DNA of 64,000 nt, from NCBI GenBank assembly GCA_902702965.1, contig CACRXP010000032.1:789467-853466 (forward strand), written 5' to 3'. Shown here in pieces: positions 42,662-55,374 of this stretch (its first letter is position 1; each line of letters begins with the position of its first letter). The position numbers and the translations under genes are program-made. The stretch comes from Spirometra erinaceieuropaei. Taxonomy: Eukaryota > Platyhelminthes > Cestoda > Diphyllobothriidea > Diphyllobothriidae. The notes under the pieces were generated by a model. That model was not told where the DNA came from, did no database searches, and saw only the letters and a program-made list of their open reading frames with translations.

Positions 42662-45600
42662 AAATCCGACGCTCGTGGTGTACAGCCGGCCGAGCATTTG
42701 ATTCAAGGAAGGGAACAAGAATGAGTCGTTCAGCAAGTTTCAGGAGGCAGCCCAAAAGCGGTCTAAGGGAATCACTTAGAATAAATAAATATTGGATTTT
42801 TATGCGATTATGATTGCCAGGTCCCAACTAAAATTGACACATCGGAGTGCAATTCAATATGACGTATAAACTAACGATGGCTGAGACGAGCAAGTCTCCC
42901 GAAGAAGCTGAGAGACACCATCGGATCCAGCGGCAGTTGAATTACAAAGACTTTGAAAACGGCTCTCACTGCCTCTCAGCCATCTAGGCTGATCAGGAGA
43001 CGCTCGGGAAAAGGTTGTGAATGCCTTGAGGAAAAGTTGGACTCACGTGAAGAAACGATAAAGTGTTGATCCTGTTGGTCGACGTTGACACCTTTAGGAG
43101 CCGGTGAAGGTCAGTTGCCAAATCTTTCGAATTTCGGCGGAGGAAAAATAGGAAGAAAAAGAGCTATCTGACAAATAGGACTTTAATGCTATCAATTTCC
43201 TCCTTGATTGGCCCGCTAACTCTCCCCCTCAGGCGGTCAGGAGATCCTAATGTTGTTGAGGAATTCCTTTTGACGCCCTGGAAGCCTAGGATAAGTAAAA
43301 GAACTGTGTAAGAAGATGCAATGACAGTTTAGCCGTCACAAGCGGCGACCTCTATCACATGCTCGGGGATGCGTTGTTAGTGAGGGGAACTTGCGCAGCA
43401 TCCTACCACACTCTCTCCCCCATCACTCAGCAGGTTGTGTGCTTATTTAATGTACCGACATTCTGCAAGACGTCTCTGACCTGACACAGATGAGGGCGCC
43501 ATAAATGCCATTTCTGTCTGACTCTGACTCCTCCGAAGCACTGAAATGCTTCGTTAGCCGGAAATCTAAGTTCCTAACGCATAATGATAGATTAAAGTGA
43601 GTGAGATCTACTATGGTGAGAGATGGGTTGATTTGACGGATGATTGAATTACCTGGTCTCGGTTCCACTCTCTTTACCCTCTCACACACACCAGGCCAAT
43701 ATCTTAGCCTGTCAATGAGATGATTAAAACACAAATAAACTTTCAAAGAGGGAGGAATATGAGATCACACGGAGATGGTAGAATTCCGAGGAAGACGAGT
43801 ATTCTAGGAAGTTTTTTTGGAACGGAATATCATTCCGAATGGTTTTTCTACGATCACATAAAAATTCGGCGGATTTTCAAAAGTTGGAGTAAAATGGATT
43901 GATCAGGAATAAAAAATTGAACTTTAAAAGAGTAAAGGAATTATCGGAAATGTGTGCTGTGGGAAACAAGACCCCAGAAGCTTAATGATATGCTAAATAC
44001 AGTTGCATAAAAATTAGTTACTCAGAGAACAAGGAAATCAGTTTATGCGCCAGGACTCATGGGAAGTGGACTGAGGTCGAGGAGCAATATGGCTGTCCGC
44101 ACAGACAAGGTCTTCAAATTTATCGCCTGAGAGACCAGCAGTTTGCAGCGATAACATTTATAAGGCCCTCAGAGTAGGCGAGCGTTTGTACGAGTTCCCA
44201 TTAACGACAACGGGGACTTCTTTCCTCTCGATCGCCTCTTGAAGCTTCTGCAAAAGATAGAACGATTGCTTGTCGAAGAAAAGCTAAAATGCTCGTTCGC
44301 TTTGAAGCTGAGGTGAAAGGCTGCTGACAGGTTGGTAGGATAAACTACATCAGTGATGTGACCATCTGGCTGCAAGTGGTGCCTCAAATTCCGCGAGCAG
44401 CAATTGATGGATCGTCTTCGCAAATTACTCAAGTTTTCAGATTGGTCAGAGATCTGAGGGTTTAGGCAAAGTAGAACATTGTGAAATGACAGGAAGGTTA
44501 TCACCATGGTAGCTAAGACAGATAGCAGAGGCTCATTCTTAACCTTACTAATATGGTATTCGAGTATGTAAAGTCCAGGTACTACCGGTTAGTAGACCAG
44601 AATGCTTGTGACATCTGTCTGGACAGACCCTACGTTCAATCCCTCTTCTACCATTTTGACCAAGTATGACTTTTTGGTGCAGGATGTTGGTGGAAATTAC
44701 AAGAAGGTGGCAACTGTTGGGCTGGCCTCTCTCACGGCAAGCAAAATCACAAAAAAATAGTCGCGTCAACTGTCCCCACCCCCAAGAGTGCTGGCTTCAT
44801 TCCTGTTGCCTCCAAAACCCTAGACAAAACAGGCTGTGGCAGTCTTCTCATCCATGCCGCCTTCAGTCGCCTAATGTCCCCCCCTGTCCGTTAATTTCTA
44901 GAGCCTTTTGTGACTTGACACCGCACGGTAAAAGCTCAGGGTCAACCGACACGGCGTCCTTCGCTGATTGGCTGCGGGTAGACCAATCCCAGGCGCACGC
45001 ACGCACGCGCGCGCTTAGTGCCGGGTTCAATAACCTCAGCGGCTACCCCATCATCACGGAGCCCTCGAAATATCAACCATCGTCCTTCGATAAGGCTGAC
45101 GAAAAAGACACTGTCTCGGCTTTGATGTTCAACCCATTCCTACCTGTGGAGGGGAATTTCATTTGACATTCTCCTAGCTGCATCCCGTCTGTAAACAGTT
45201 TTCGCACACTTTGTCGAATTCCAGACTATTCGGCGGGGATCGATGTCTTTTCGACAGTTTTTTTGGGTTAAAAGCCTGCAATCTGCAAAGACAAAAGACG
45301 AAGTTGTCCCATTCTATTCTCTCCCCTTCAATTAAGAACTGTTAACAGTTAAAACTACGCAGCCGGGCTTGCAGTTCAGAGTGGTTTAAGCCACAGCCGT
45401 GGTTCACGCCAGGCTAACTGCAACAGAACCCATTTTAATAAAATAAGTCTATTCATAGTCCACTGGATAGAGAGTCGTTATTTCTACTTTTAAAAGCGTC
45501 CCTTTTGCTTTAAGTTGCTTGCGAATCACGTTCGGTTTCTCATCTAGAACGCAAGAAAAGAAGGGAATAAAAGGTTATAAAAAATAAGCCTTAAGAAAGT

Positions 45601-46395
45601 GAACATGAACTATCAAACGTGCCCAAAGTAATGAACGCAGTTCAACCTCCATACCCAGGTTAAAATTCCAGTTGACATAAGAAGAGTCTAAACACAGTAT
45701 CGAGCGTCTGCCTTAGGCGGCAGTGGACTTTGACCTTGCCATCGCCAGCAAGGCGCGTCTTTTAACGCGAGTGAATGACCTTGACGTGGTAGTGGCTGTA
45801 GGTAAGCGCGTAAAATCACTGACGCCCATTGATGAACAACGGCGAATGTGAACGCGTAAAGATTGCACCCACGGATCACCAACCGTGACAGATCAACCAG
45901 ATTTGAATAAGCGATCGATTAGGAACGAGGCCGAAAACTGCTTGAAGTCAGCTAAATTCTGCTTGATCGATAGGGAGTCAGAAGCTTGAGACTGTCCGCG
46001 ACTTTCAGAAAACAGAACGGTATAGGCCAAGTCAAATTGAAAGTTTACATTCACACCTCCACAGACGTATTTAGACGGGCAGGATTCAGTCATCTACATC
46101 CTGATTGTGCATTGAGTGCTTTTTAACTGAACTGTGGTGAATACGCCCTCTAAATGTGTGAACTGATTACTATTCGTGTCTTTCTAACCACCTCCTGCGT
46201 TAGACGCCATGTCGACTACAATTTTATTTTTTGCGCACACAATGGCACAGTCACTGCTGTCTAAAGTGCACATAACTTTCGAGACGGCTAGAATGGAATG
46301 CTGAATAATTTACACAGTAGACAGACTTTCCAGAAACATTGCCGATACAAGCAATAAGAGGAATCAGTCTAGGGGAGGATGCGGTCGATAAACAC
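42662..46395. other. Unassigned region
   Basis: No recognised gene. Open frames of 100-166 codons (for example 44169-44507 minus and 44666-45166 plus) overlap neighbours in other frames and show no family motif. An alternating purine-pyrimidine tract of CACGCACGCACGCGCGCGC type lies at about 44995-45015. Confidence 0.45.
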
Positions 46396-46416
46396 AATGA
46401 ATTTTTTAAATCGCTT

Positions 46417-46450
46417 GGCGTTTCGAATTCTCACTCGACTCTATCGTCAG
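46417..46450 (-). ncRNA. Isolated hammerhead-like motif (PLE tail relic)
   Basis: Minus strand: CTGACGA, T, a GAGT.../...ATTC stem (about 5 bp) around CGAGTGAGA, then GAAACGCC. The flanking AGAGTCGAGTGAGAATTC resembles the 55-kb tail (GGTTCGAGTAGGAATC). No PLE coding remnant recognised nearby. Confidence 0.35.
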
Positions 46451-47194
46451 GAACAACTGCAGACACAGTTGAGGCCGCACAGCACACTGACAAGAGCTCC
46501 GTAAGAACACATGTCCTTCAAAGACAGCTCAATTTGCTTGTTTTCTTTACAGTTTATCTCCCGTAAAGTGCTCCTCTCAGATCTTGCCTTCAGACAGTGG
46601 GCAGTAAGTGCAATTTCTGGAGGTCCCCAGATGGTGGATCTAATTTTCTCAGGGGAATCTCTTCGTTTTTCCAATCTGAATTCTTGGACATGAAAGTAAA
46701 AAAATAATTTCTTAGGTTGACAGCCGACGCACAAGCTGAAACAGAATCTTATAGCAACTATTAGGACCAACAGTCGATATGAAACCAAAAATCTCGGTCG
46801 ATGCCGGAAGAAGAGCTTCGGTCGCGGTTGAATTTCAGTTTGACTGAATTGCCTAAATGAAGACCAAACATGATCTGAAAATTTTGTGGGACGTCTACGA
46901 GGCCTGGGGCGTTGGCTAGTGCAAAAGTGGGGTTTGAAAAAATGTGGTAGGACAGGAGGGAGAGGCAATTCAGAAACCACGATGTCGGAAATGAGAGCAG
47001 TGATAACGCCGCGTTCACAGGCGGTGGGATTGTGTCAGCTCTGAAAGGGGTTAAATGGCGCATTGCTGATGTAAACAACAAGCGACCTCGAGGAGGCAGT
47101 CGAGATGAAATTTAGTTGTATGGTTGCATGGTGTTTTGGATGATCACAGGGACAGATTATGAACAGAGAATTGCTAATGTATGCATAGGATGAA
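46451..47194. other. Unassigned region
   Basis: A 177-codon minus frame (46447-46980) has no recognisable domain; nothing supports it as a gene. Confidence 0.4.
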
Positions 47195-48590
47195 CAACCG
47201 GTGACCAAACTCGTAGGAGGTTAGCCGAGGTTCTGAAGTGCGTTTTTGACTGGGGAAGACTACCTAAGTAGAATTATAATACTGATTAACATACAGAACA
47301 ACCTAAAGATACATCAGTCATGCCAGGATGTTCGTTTCTGAATGCGCTTCTTTTCTTCTGTCCGCAAAAACGGCATTCGATTTCAAGTATCACATAAGTA
47401 GTGTAAATAAGTTCCATGGCATTTTGATGAACATGCAAATCAAGCGTAGGTCGCAAAGACCACGCTGAAAAATGTCCTTTCTCCTAACATCTGGTAGCAA
47501 AGTACGCCTTCAATTTTCGCACTGGAAAAAAGGGATTTATCAGTTTAAAAAGTTTTTATTTATGAGATCTTTTAAGGCCGTGAATTGTATATACAAATTG
47601 AAACAATGTTTTCCCGGGATAAATTTGAATAAGGCAAAGGCGACAAATCACGCAGACTTTACTGACGTCGACCGGGCGTCTCTTGCGCTTTGCAGAGGCC
47701 GCTGCAATACGGAGGAGGAAACCAGAACTCTGTAAGCAGCTGGACCATGTGATAAACCTGGCACTGCCATGGTAATTATCGATTATGGACGAAACCCTGT
47801 TCCCATGTGCGCCTTCACATTTCGCCCCCACCCACCCCCCTCTCCCCGGCATGACTGAATGCTCCCCGCACGTTGCACTCTAAATCACGCCGCACAAGTT
47901 CTCTCATACTTGGACGACTTCTCTCCCCCTCCCCCTCCCCCCTAGCCATATGCACCCGCATACTAGACCCTGCTTCAGGTTACCTATCACGTTTTATCTC
48001 CCTAGGTCGATCGTTGATTGAACAGTTTGCCTTGTCATATAACTATGCGATGACCGTGTGCAGCTGAATGAGAGGTCCCGAAATTTATAACGTCAGTATA
48101 TACAAATAGCATTGTATCAGTCAGTTTGCCACTTCTCCTCTTGATGTGCACAGCATGGCCAACATCTAGTGCAGAATTTGATGAATCCTATATGAAATCC
48201 ACATTGTGTCATACGGGAGTGTATGCGCGGAAAGTATACAGCTTGTAGAACAAAAATCCTCAGTACAAATGCAACGTCAGATCAAGTTCAGATTTATTCG
48301 GGAATAGAAGAACATATTTAAAATCTAAGTAAGCCCCAAATTCGTGTATAAAATTGAACAGAGACATAGCTTGGCATCAAATAGGCAGAAGAAGGGATAT
48401 TTCGGAGAATATATCCCACAAAATACATTGGAATTTATAAGAACACCAAAACGTCTAAGAAAAATGCATGCTACTAGACTATTCGTTTTTACCTTGTGTA
48501 GCTTTCGGAGACGCCCGTAAAAAAGACACATTCAAAGCCAACATCTTGGTGTGACTGAACATCATTCAACCCCAGTTAAACTCTTCATCG
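47195..48590. mobile_element. Fold-back element, copy 4, with internal foreign segment
   Basis: Left arm 47195-47480 (TCTGAAGTGCGTTTTTGACT, GTCATGCCAGGATG) and right arm about 48300-48560 (TTTATAAGAACACCAAAAC, CATTCAAAGCCAACATCTTG). The ~800 bp between are not seen in other copies, so it is probably an insertion into the element. Confidence 0.5.
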
Positions 48591-48860
48591 CACAAAAGGA
48601 ATTTCGGAAGTGCGGTGGATATTTCCTAATATTCGCCACTGACTGCAGCTGCTATGCAAACACGTAGCCCTGCGCCTGAAAACTCTGCGCACCCACTAAC
48701 TTTACTTGTTGTCGCCCCTGGCGATGGGTTCGTGCGGGCATCCGAGGCATGGGGCGAAAACATTTCTTGTTCCAGCCATCGACACCCCCTGTCTTCACTC
48801 AGGACGCTTTTGGACAAAAAGGAAGTTGCTACGGAGGTTGTATTAAAGGATGTCGTCATC
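48591..48860 (+). repeat. PLE-tail-like relic, shared with 56700-56920
   Basis: CTGGCGATGGGTTCGTGC and GGCATCCGAGGC resemble the hammerhead segment at 55375-55408, heavily mutated. Segments downstream (GGACAAAAAGGAAGTTGC) recur after the fold-back copy at 56.7 kb, so fold-back element and downstream relic were duplicated together or share a target. Confidence 0.35.
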
Positions 48861-50574
48861 TTTTGAGACTTCTCATCTAATTACAAATTGTCTTTGCGCA
48901 ACTACACATAGGAGAATGTTGTTGTGAGAACAGTGGATGCGATGGCCGGCGGAAAACATAATGAGAGGCTGGTCGTACTTGTTGTGAGAGTCCATTTGAT
49001 GAAGAAAGGGTAGGAGGCGTATGCCAAGCAAAATAAACAAGCTGGACTCAAAAATACAGATTATCAGCAACCGACAGGCAACTGGCCGACCTTCCAGACA
49101 GTTGATAACGCTATTTTCTTTGGCTGAAAGTAGGGCAAAATCTCTTTGTATGTCGAATTGCACCCGCAGCCCTGGCTAAATCTACAAAAATAGACCTTCA
49201 TTGAGTCGGATCTATGTGAGAACGCATCACTTGATCCCGCTTCATAAAACCGCACGAAAACTCCACGCGGCAATAATTTCCGTTGAGCGAATCGCGTACA
49301 GCCGACGACTAGAGAAGTAGCGGAAAAGTTTTCAATGGCAAAAAACAAACGGAAGACTAATCCGGTTATGGGGAGTTTTTAGAATTGTATTTTCTGACTT
49401 TCTGGTTTCTCGATCTGTCAGACAACTTTTGATCGCCCCATTCGCGCCTCCATGATTGGCTAGTTAATCTCGCCAAATATCGATCAAATGAACATCATTA
49501 ACAGCTCAGATTGATCGATCTTATTATAACAGGTTTGGCGGGATGGTAGTTGGTAGCCCCGCCAGTTAGTGATCCTTTCCTGCACTTCCAGTTTAAGGCA
49601 CTACGATTTCAGTAGCTGTGATTACGTTCTCAATATGTCTGGGAGTGCACGCGCAGAAGCCCTTTCAGAGTGACTTTCTTGTTCACTTTAACCGCCTCGA
49701 GAACGAGGCGCTGCAAAAATGCCTATATAGATTCATCGTATTGCATCCCCCACATGTAAAGCTTTAGTAAAGGGCGAAAGATTTATCCTAGGCGGATTAT
49801 GATTCATCATGCTACTCATTACCATCCTAGGCGGATTGGCGCGGGTCTCCGTTTTGTCGGTTTGCCTGCGTCCTAGGGTCTTTTTACTCCAGACCTCCTG
49901 CAGAGTCCGGCGTGATCGTGTACGAAAAGGACAACCGTCGCGCAGATAGGGTGTCTACCGATTCCCCACTAACGTATAGCACACAACTACTGTCATAGTT
50001 TTAATTCTAAATGTTGCCACAGTGACAATAAACTATTATTTGCGGATTTTCTCTTCCGCCCAAACATATTCTTGGCATTAAAGTCTTACCCCGCTTGCGT
50101 TATGCCGCCCTGCGTGCCGCTGCTTGATTCTCGTGTTCTCATGTCCATTCTGTCGGTTTGAGTACTATCGCACATGCTGCGGAATGACCTTAAGACACAC
50201 TGCCTTCTTCCCAATGGTTGTTCCCCTTCAATTGCTATTCTTTCCAATCTGGGGTAAGGCTGCATTTATTCCGCATACCGTTCTAATTAAGCATGCTCAT
50301 TCCCATACCCTTCTGGCATTTTTCACCTTATTTAAATTAGGCTTTCACTTTGGCAGGAGCGTCAATTCCAGACATACAGTACCAGCGCCACTTACGCCTC
50401 CACTCATTTGCCCAACCCGTATAGCCCCTATTACCACCGGTCCCGTAGGACAGGTAGCTGGGAGTTTTCGGCACCGGGAGGGCTACCAACTACCATCTAA
50501 CCACAGGTTTCTTTCGACTTCGAAAGTGTTCTGACGCACAACACAAAACCTCTCTACGCCGAACGCAGAGTAGA
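48861..50574. other. Unassigned region
   Basis: No coding, RNA or repeat signal recognised. Confidence 0.5.
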
Positions 50575-51548
50575 GGACTGGAGTCTCTCGCGGAAATTCT
50601 GAAATGCGTTTTCGACTAGGAAGGATTAAAAGGTAACGTTGTAATATTAATTATCATATAGCATAATCCTATAATATTTCGGACTTGCTAAGATGTCAGC
50701 CTTTGAATGCACTTTTTTGAACTCCCACAGAAACGGTAAAAAAGTGGCTACTTAACTAGCATGCTTTTTCTACATTGATCTTGGGTGGTCATATAAATTC
50801 AAATACATTTTATAGAAAACATGCAAGAAAATATGCTTTCTTCTACATGTTTGGTAGAAAATCACATTGCCTTTATATTTCATACGCCAATGAAGGTTAT
50901 CTTTCGGTTTTAAAAAAGTTTATAATTATGAGGTTTTTAAGACCGTGCGATGTCCATATATACAGCATCGCACGTGTTTGTTTACCAATGTCCCTCGTGA
51001 AGTGTACAACACAGCCCATATCCATTACAAAATTCTATGAACTCTATACAATATCTTCTTAAAGGCATATAGGTATAAATGATTTTCCTTACTCGGAACG
51101 CATGCAGCTTGTAGACTGAAATCACTAAGCGCTAATGCAACGGCTGAACAAACACAAAATTATTCGGGGATTGGGAAACTTTTCAAAACCTAAATATACA
51201 CTTTTTCGGGCATAAAATATAAAGACAATGCGATTTTCTACCGAAGAAGTAGAAGAAAGCATATTTTTCGGCATGTTTTCTATAAAATATACATGAATTT
51301 ATATGACCATCTGAAATTAGTGTGAAAAAATGCATGCTATTTCAGTAGCCATTTCTTACCGAGTACGGTCCCTACAGGAGATTGAAAAGCAGTGTATCCA
51401 AAAGCTGACATTCTGTCGAGTCCAAAATATTATAGGATTATGCTGCAAGATAATCAGTTTTACAACCGCGCCTAAGTAATCCTTTTTAATCGAAAACACA
51501 TTTCGGAATCTCAGCTAACATTTAATGAGATCGGTCACGCACTGTAGG
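50575..51548. mobile_element. Fold-back (long-TIR) element, copy 5 (best palindrome)
   Basis: Arms of several hundred bases match in inverted orientation: GGTCATATAAATTCAAATAC and TTTATAGAAAACATGC on the left against TTTATATGACC and GCATGTTTTCTATAAA on the right; AATATGCTTTCTTCTAC against GTAGAAGAAAGCATATT; CATAATCCTATAATATT against AATATTATAGGATTATG. Outermost: TTCTGAAATGCGTTTTCGA against TCGAAAACACATTTCGGAA. AT-rich, no transposase. Confidence 0.75.
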
Positions 51549-51645
51549 CATCGCTTTTATTACAGGCAACCTTGAGTTTAATTTCAGGGTCAGATATTCT
51601 GCTTCTGAATGCCAACCTAAACTCCTTTCCCCCCCCCCCCCTCGG

Positions 51646-52455
51646 AATTCAGCGCAAGGTCACGCGAAACACAAAACACTGATTCTCGCGTCCTATGGTA
51701 CATTTGAGCGCTAAATTGCTCAGGCTCAATTCCAACATGCATCTAGATTCTCCCAATAAGATCATATGGCAAGTTTGCGTCTGAGTAAAAATTGCAAAAC
51801 AGATTTCCTAACTAATTATACACGGTCAGGTTGTGAAGCCTTCGGTAGAAGAGAGGTAGGATCAGCCTGAAATAGCCTGTACGTGAACTGACTTTTTCTG
51901 TGCCAATTTCCCAGCCAGACCTGACGCAAGATAACTACCATCGGTATCCCGTTAACCGTGACATGCTTGTAGCGGCCAGCCATGATGACCGGTCTGGCGT
52001 CATTGTTCAGGTCCTCGCTGCCTCAAGGTCACTCACCCCGTTGCATCGAGCCGTTCCAGACGAGCTGACCTGAAGTCACACGACCGACAGCTCGGGCATA
52101 CCTGCGTCCGCGCGGTCGCAGCGGCCCATGCGCCACTTGAACGCGCCAGCCCCTGCAACCAGTAAAACAAGACACTGGGACACCACCCCTCGGCAAATGC
52201 AATACACACGCTGACTGGACACCGCTTGAGCTTGGCCCACGAGCCTACAAAACAGGCTGCCACCACTGTCTCAGGGACTCTCAGGCATGACTGGCCGCAG
52301 TCAACACCAGCCCTGGCTTCGCCTGTGGCTACTGCCGCCTGAGAGGACAACTCCTGGTTCAGTGCACAATAAACCCCTCATGCTGGTGCCTTCTGTATCC
52401 CTCCCTACGACTTTGGATCTGACCCGACGATGGTAGAGCACAGACAGCGACACAC
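51646..52455 (+). repeat. LTR-like repeat, copy 2
   Basis: Inverted partner of 33463-34288. Contains AATAAA at 52368-52373 about 85 bp before the end of the match, as expected near the R-U5 boundary of an LTR. A poly(C) run just precedes it at about 51630. No internal retroelement genes beside it, so it would be a solo LTR. Identity as an LTR is inference. Confidence 0.5.
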
Positions 52456-52855
52456 ACACACACCGCTAACCACTACATGCTTACCCCAAGCCTTCTCAAT
52501 CTCTCCCGAAAACCCTCCGACCTGTCTTTATCTAACAACTAAATTACCTCGTTTCGTAATTTTCATCCAGATGAAACCTGATGTAGAACTGGTGATAATT
52601 TGCAGGATAGCCCTAGCACCATCAAGCACACACATTTTTGACCAGTGATGCCAGAAGCCGTTTAAGACAGGTCATCTTAAAAACAGACAGAACAGAGAAT
52701 TTCGACGGCCTGGGCGAGATTACGGAAAAAAGGAAACGTATGCGTCTGCTTGAAGATGGATGGAGAAGGAGATGACTGGGGTATCAAGAGTGGGCAACAT
52801 TTCAAAACCTGAATGGGAATTAAAGGATACTTTTTCCCAGCGCTACTAGAATTCC
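52456..52855. other. Unassigned spacer
   Basis: Begins with a short (AC)n. Nothing recognised. Confidence 0.5.
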
Positions 52856-53364
52856 ACTTAATTAGACAAGGAAACGGGCTCGTGGCCCGGTGAGTAGAGG
52901 CGTTGACTTCTAAACCAACAGATCGCGAGTTCGAGGCTCGGGTGTTCCACACTTCGGGCTTGGGTATGGCTGGCTGACGACGGCTAATAAGCCAGAAATG
53001 GCCATTCCAGTCTCCCTTGTCTTTGTCGGCAATACCATTCTGCCTATATATCATGCGCCGCTGTGCGGCTGCTGGTTGGGCTCGAGAGAGAGTCCATAAG
53101 GCACAACGGAACGAGTGAGTTCCGTATGAACGATCGGTGAGCGCCCCCTAACATTTTATATTCCCGATCGAAAACCGACAAGGCAACGGGCTCGTGGCCC
53201 GGTGAGTAGAGGCGTTGACTTCTTAACCAACAGGTCGCGAGTTCGAGGCTCGGGTGTTCCACACTTCGGGCTTGGGTATGGCTGGCTGACGACGGCTAAT
53301 AAGCCAGAAATGGCCATTCCAGTCTCCCTTGTCTTTGTCGGCAATACCATTCTACTTAATTAGA
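52856..53364 (+). mobile_element. Composite SINE: tRNA unit, linker, tRNA unit, with target-site duplication
   Basis: SINE unit 1 at 52867-53046, linker module 53047-53150 (GCCGCTGTGCGGCTGCTGG to ACGATCGGTGAGCGCCCC), SINE unit 2 at 53155-53352. The whole is flanked by an identical 11-bp repeat ACTTAATTAGA at 52856-52866 and 53354-53364. Both units have the tRNA-Arg-like head (CGTGGCCCGGTGAGTAGAGG, box B GAGTTCGAGGCTC). One TSD around all three parts shows that they inserted together. Confidence 0.8.
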
Positions 53365-53679
53365 TTTACGCCCGTTTCACTAGGCAGGATTCACTTTACC
53401 AAGAGATCCCTTATCATACAGATTTTGAAGCAAATATTTTGAGTGGATTTTACGAAGAGTTTATAAATTGGGTGATGAACACTGTCACATAAGCAACAGG
53501 GATGCGACTTTTGCACTACTATCTTCCGATTTAGTCAACCGATAAGTTAATAACTGCAACGGCCTAGACTTGCCTGGATGCCAAAACACTAGTTTGTGCG
53601 GCCCCAACAAGACCGCGCTTTAATATAGGGGATTTATGTCAACTCACACCAACATAAGGCGTACTTTTGATTGGTAGAG
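53365..53679. other. Unassigned spacer
   Basis: No feature recognised between the two SINE clusters. Confidence 0.5.
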
Positions 53680-53965
53680 GGGTGCTCACCGATCGTTCTT
53701 CCGTAACTCAATCGTTCCGTTGTGCCTTACGGCTCTCTCTGTAGCCCAACCAGCAGCCGCACAGCGACATGTGATATAGGCAGAATGTTATTGCCGACAA
53801 AGACAAGGGAGACTGGAGTGGCCATTTCTGGCTTATTAGCCGTCGTCAGCCAGTCATACCCAACCCCGAGTATGGAGCACCTGGGGCTTGAACTAGCGAC
53901 CTGTTACTTAGAAGTCCAACGCCTCTAACCACTGAGCCACGGGTCCGTTGTCCTGTGCCGCTGCT
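53680..53965 (-). mobile_element. SINE unit plus linker, reverse orientation
   Basis: Minus strand: head CGTGGCTCAGTGGTTAGAGG, anticodon region TTGGACTTCTAAGTAACAGG, box B-like TAGTTCAAGCCCC, body, then linker module 53765-53683. This head is very close to tRNA-Arg(UCU). Confidence 0.8.
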
Positions 53966-54245
53966 GGTTGGGCTCGAGAGAGAGCCCGTAAGGCACATCG
54001 GAACGAGTGAGTTCCGTAAGAACGATGGGTAAGCGCCCCCCTACCATTGTATATTCCCGATCGAAACCGACAGGACAACGAGTCTGTGGCCCAGTGGTTA
54101 GATGCTCTGGTCTTCTAAGTAACAGATCGCTAGTTCAAGCCCCGGGTGTTCCACAATTCGGGGCTTGGCATGCTTGGCTGATGACGGCTAGCAAGCCAGA
54201 AATGGCCACTTCAGTCTCTTTTGTCTTTGTCGGTAATAACATACT
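53955..54245 (+). mobile_element. Linker module plus SINE unit
   Basis: Linker GCCGCTGCTGGTTGGGCTC through AAGAACGATGGGTAAGCGCC (53955-54040), leader TATATTCCCGATCGAAACCG, SINE head GTGGCCCAGTGGTTAGATGC, TCTTCTAAGTAACAG and box B-like TAGTTCAAGCCCC, body to TGTCGGTAATAACATA. Tail-to-tail with the preceding unit. Confidence 0.8.
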
Positions 54246-54254
54246 ATATTTCGT

Positions 54255-54425
54255 CTGTTTGGTGGCGTCATCAATTGACTATAATCACGCAATTATCAGG
54301 TCTGGTGAGGCATATAAACTGATTAGCAGGATTATTGATCGCTTTTCGGGACATACGCACCCACATTCTGATGTCGGCTCGTCACATATGTGACGCTCGT
54401 CACGCGTCGTCATGCACTCGATGGT
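54255..54425. repeat. Repeat shared with 19684-19855
   Basis: See the partner for the shared blocks. Directly follows the SINE and precedes a PLE nuclease relic. Confidence 0.5.
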
Positions 54426-54484
54426 GAGGCCATAACACCCGTTACCAGGGCTGAGAACGTCTGGAATGGCTTGCCACATCTGGC

Positions 54485-54655
54485 TGGGTTGCAGGCACAG
54501 CAACTATTTCGAAGAAACCGCAAGGTGTAACCTGACACGGATAGCCGAACATGCCGTAGAAGTTAGGGGGAATGACGCCAGCTTTCGAGTCGCGGCTCGC
54601 TTGAGGGGATTCGGCTGCACTCTTTCCGTGCAGTGCCTGAAAAGTGCAGGGTGAC
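54485..54655 (+). pseudogene. PLE GIY-YIG nuclease relic
   Basis: The frame reads HSNYFEETARCNLTRIAEHA followed by VEVRGNDASFRVAARL, comparable with CNYVGETGRxLxTRLHEHKLA and RRxxxxSQLAAHI of GIY-YIG domains in PLEs. The YIG glycine is replaced and the rest of the element is not seen. Confidence 0.45.
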
Positions 54656-55026
54656 AGCCAGGCGTTTATTAGCGAAAAAATATAGGCTGACAGATAAGAG
54701 ATAATTGCGTAGGCTGAGGGCCGGTTAAAATGGTACATTGTGAAGATAAACAAAGTAAAGGTGTTCCAGAAGGCGGCTCGGTCGCTGGATGACAATTTTT
54801 AGTCGCCTGTTATTTCGGATGCTCACAAGAGGCCAGTATGAGAAAGAGTGGCTGAGCATGTATACAAATGATTTAAGGTGTTTTAAGGATGCACCGCAGA
54901 TTTGCTATCTCGTGAAATGTCGACTGAAGTTCTGAGACGCGTCCGCAATTCGACCCGATGACGCAGGAAGGATTGTAAAATAAACTATCACTAGAAGCGA
55001 AGAGACAAGTCCCAGGAAGTAGTCTT
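54656..55026. other. Unassigned spacer
   Basis: No recognised coding or repeat feature between the nuclease relic and the PLE terminal pair; it may be decayed PLE 3' sequence. Confidence 0.4.
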
Positions 55027-55069
55027 GAAGAAGGAGGAAAAATCGCTGGTACGAGAGCTTTATTAGCCT

Positions 55070-55104
55070 GACGTTTCGGATTCCTACTCGAGCCCATCAT
55101 CATA
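55070..55104 (-). ncRNA. Hammerhead-like motif, left arm
   Basis: Minus strand: TATGATGATGGGCTCGAGT, AGGAATCC, GAAACGTC. Stem GGGCTC/GAATCC (with one mismatch), loop GAGTAG. Perfect GAAACGTC ending. Confidence 0.5.
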
Positions 55105-55374
55105 GACAAAAGCAGATACGGGTGTTTCATACACAAGGGACTGCAGTATTTATAGGATGCAGTCGTCATGCTACCGCATGCTTAGAAACATTCATGGCTC
55201 CCCCTCCCTTCATCCGGAATCGTCGCACTTGGTGTGCTATTTGTTGGATGCGACAATCCCGGATGAAGGGAGGGGGAACCCTGAATGTTCATTGGTATGC
55301 GGTAGCATGGAGACTGCATCCTATAAATACTGCAGCTCCTTGTGTGCATGAACCACGCGTATCTGCTTTTGTCT

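Noticed and set aside
46447..46980. 177-codon minus-strand ORF
   Set aside because: No recognisable domain, biased arginine/serine content, no splice or repeat support. Length alone is not enough in a repeat-rich genome.
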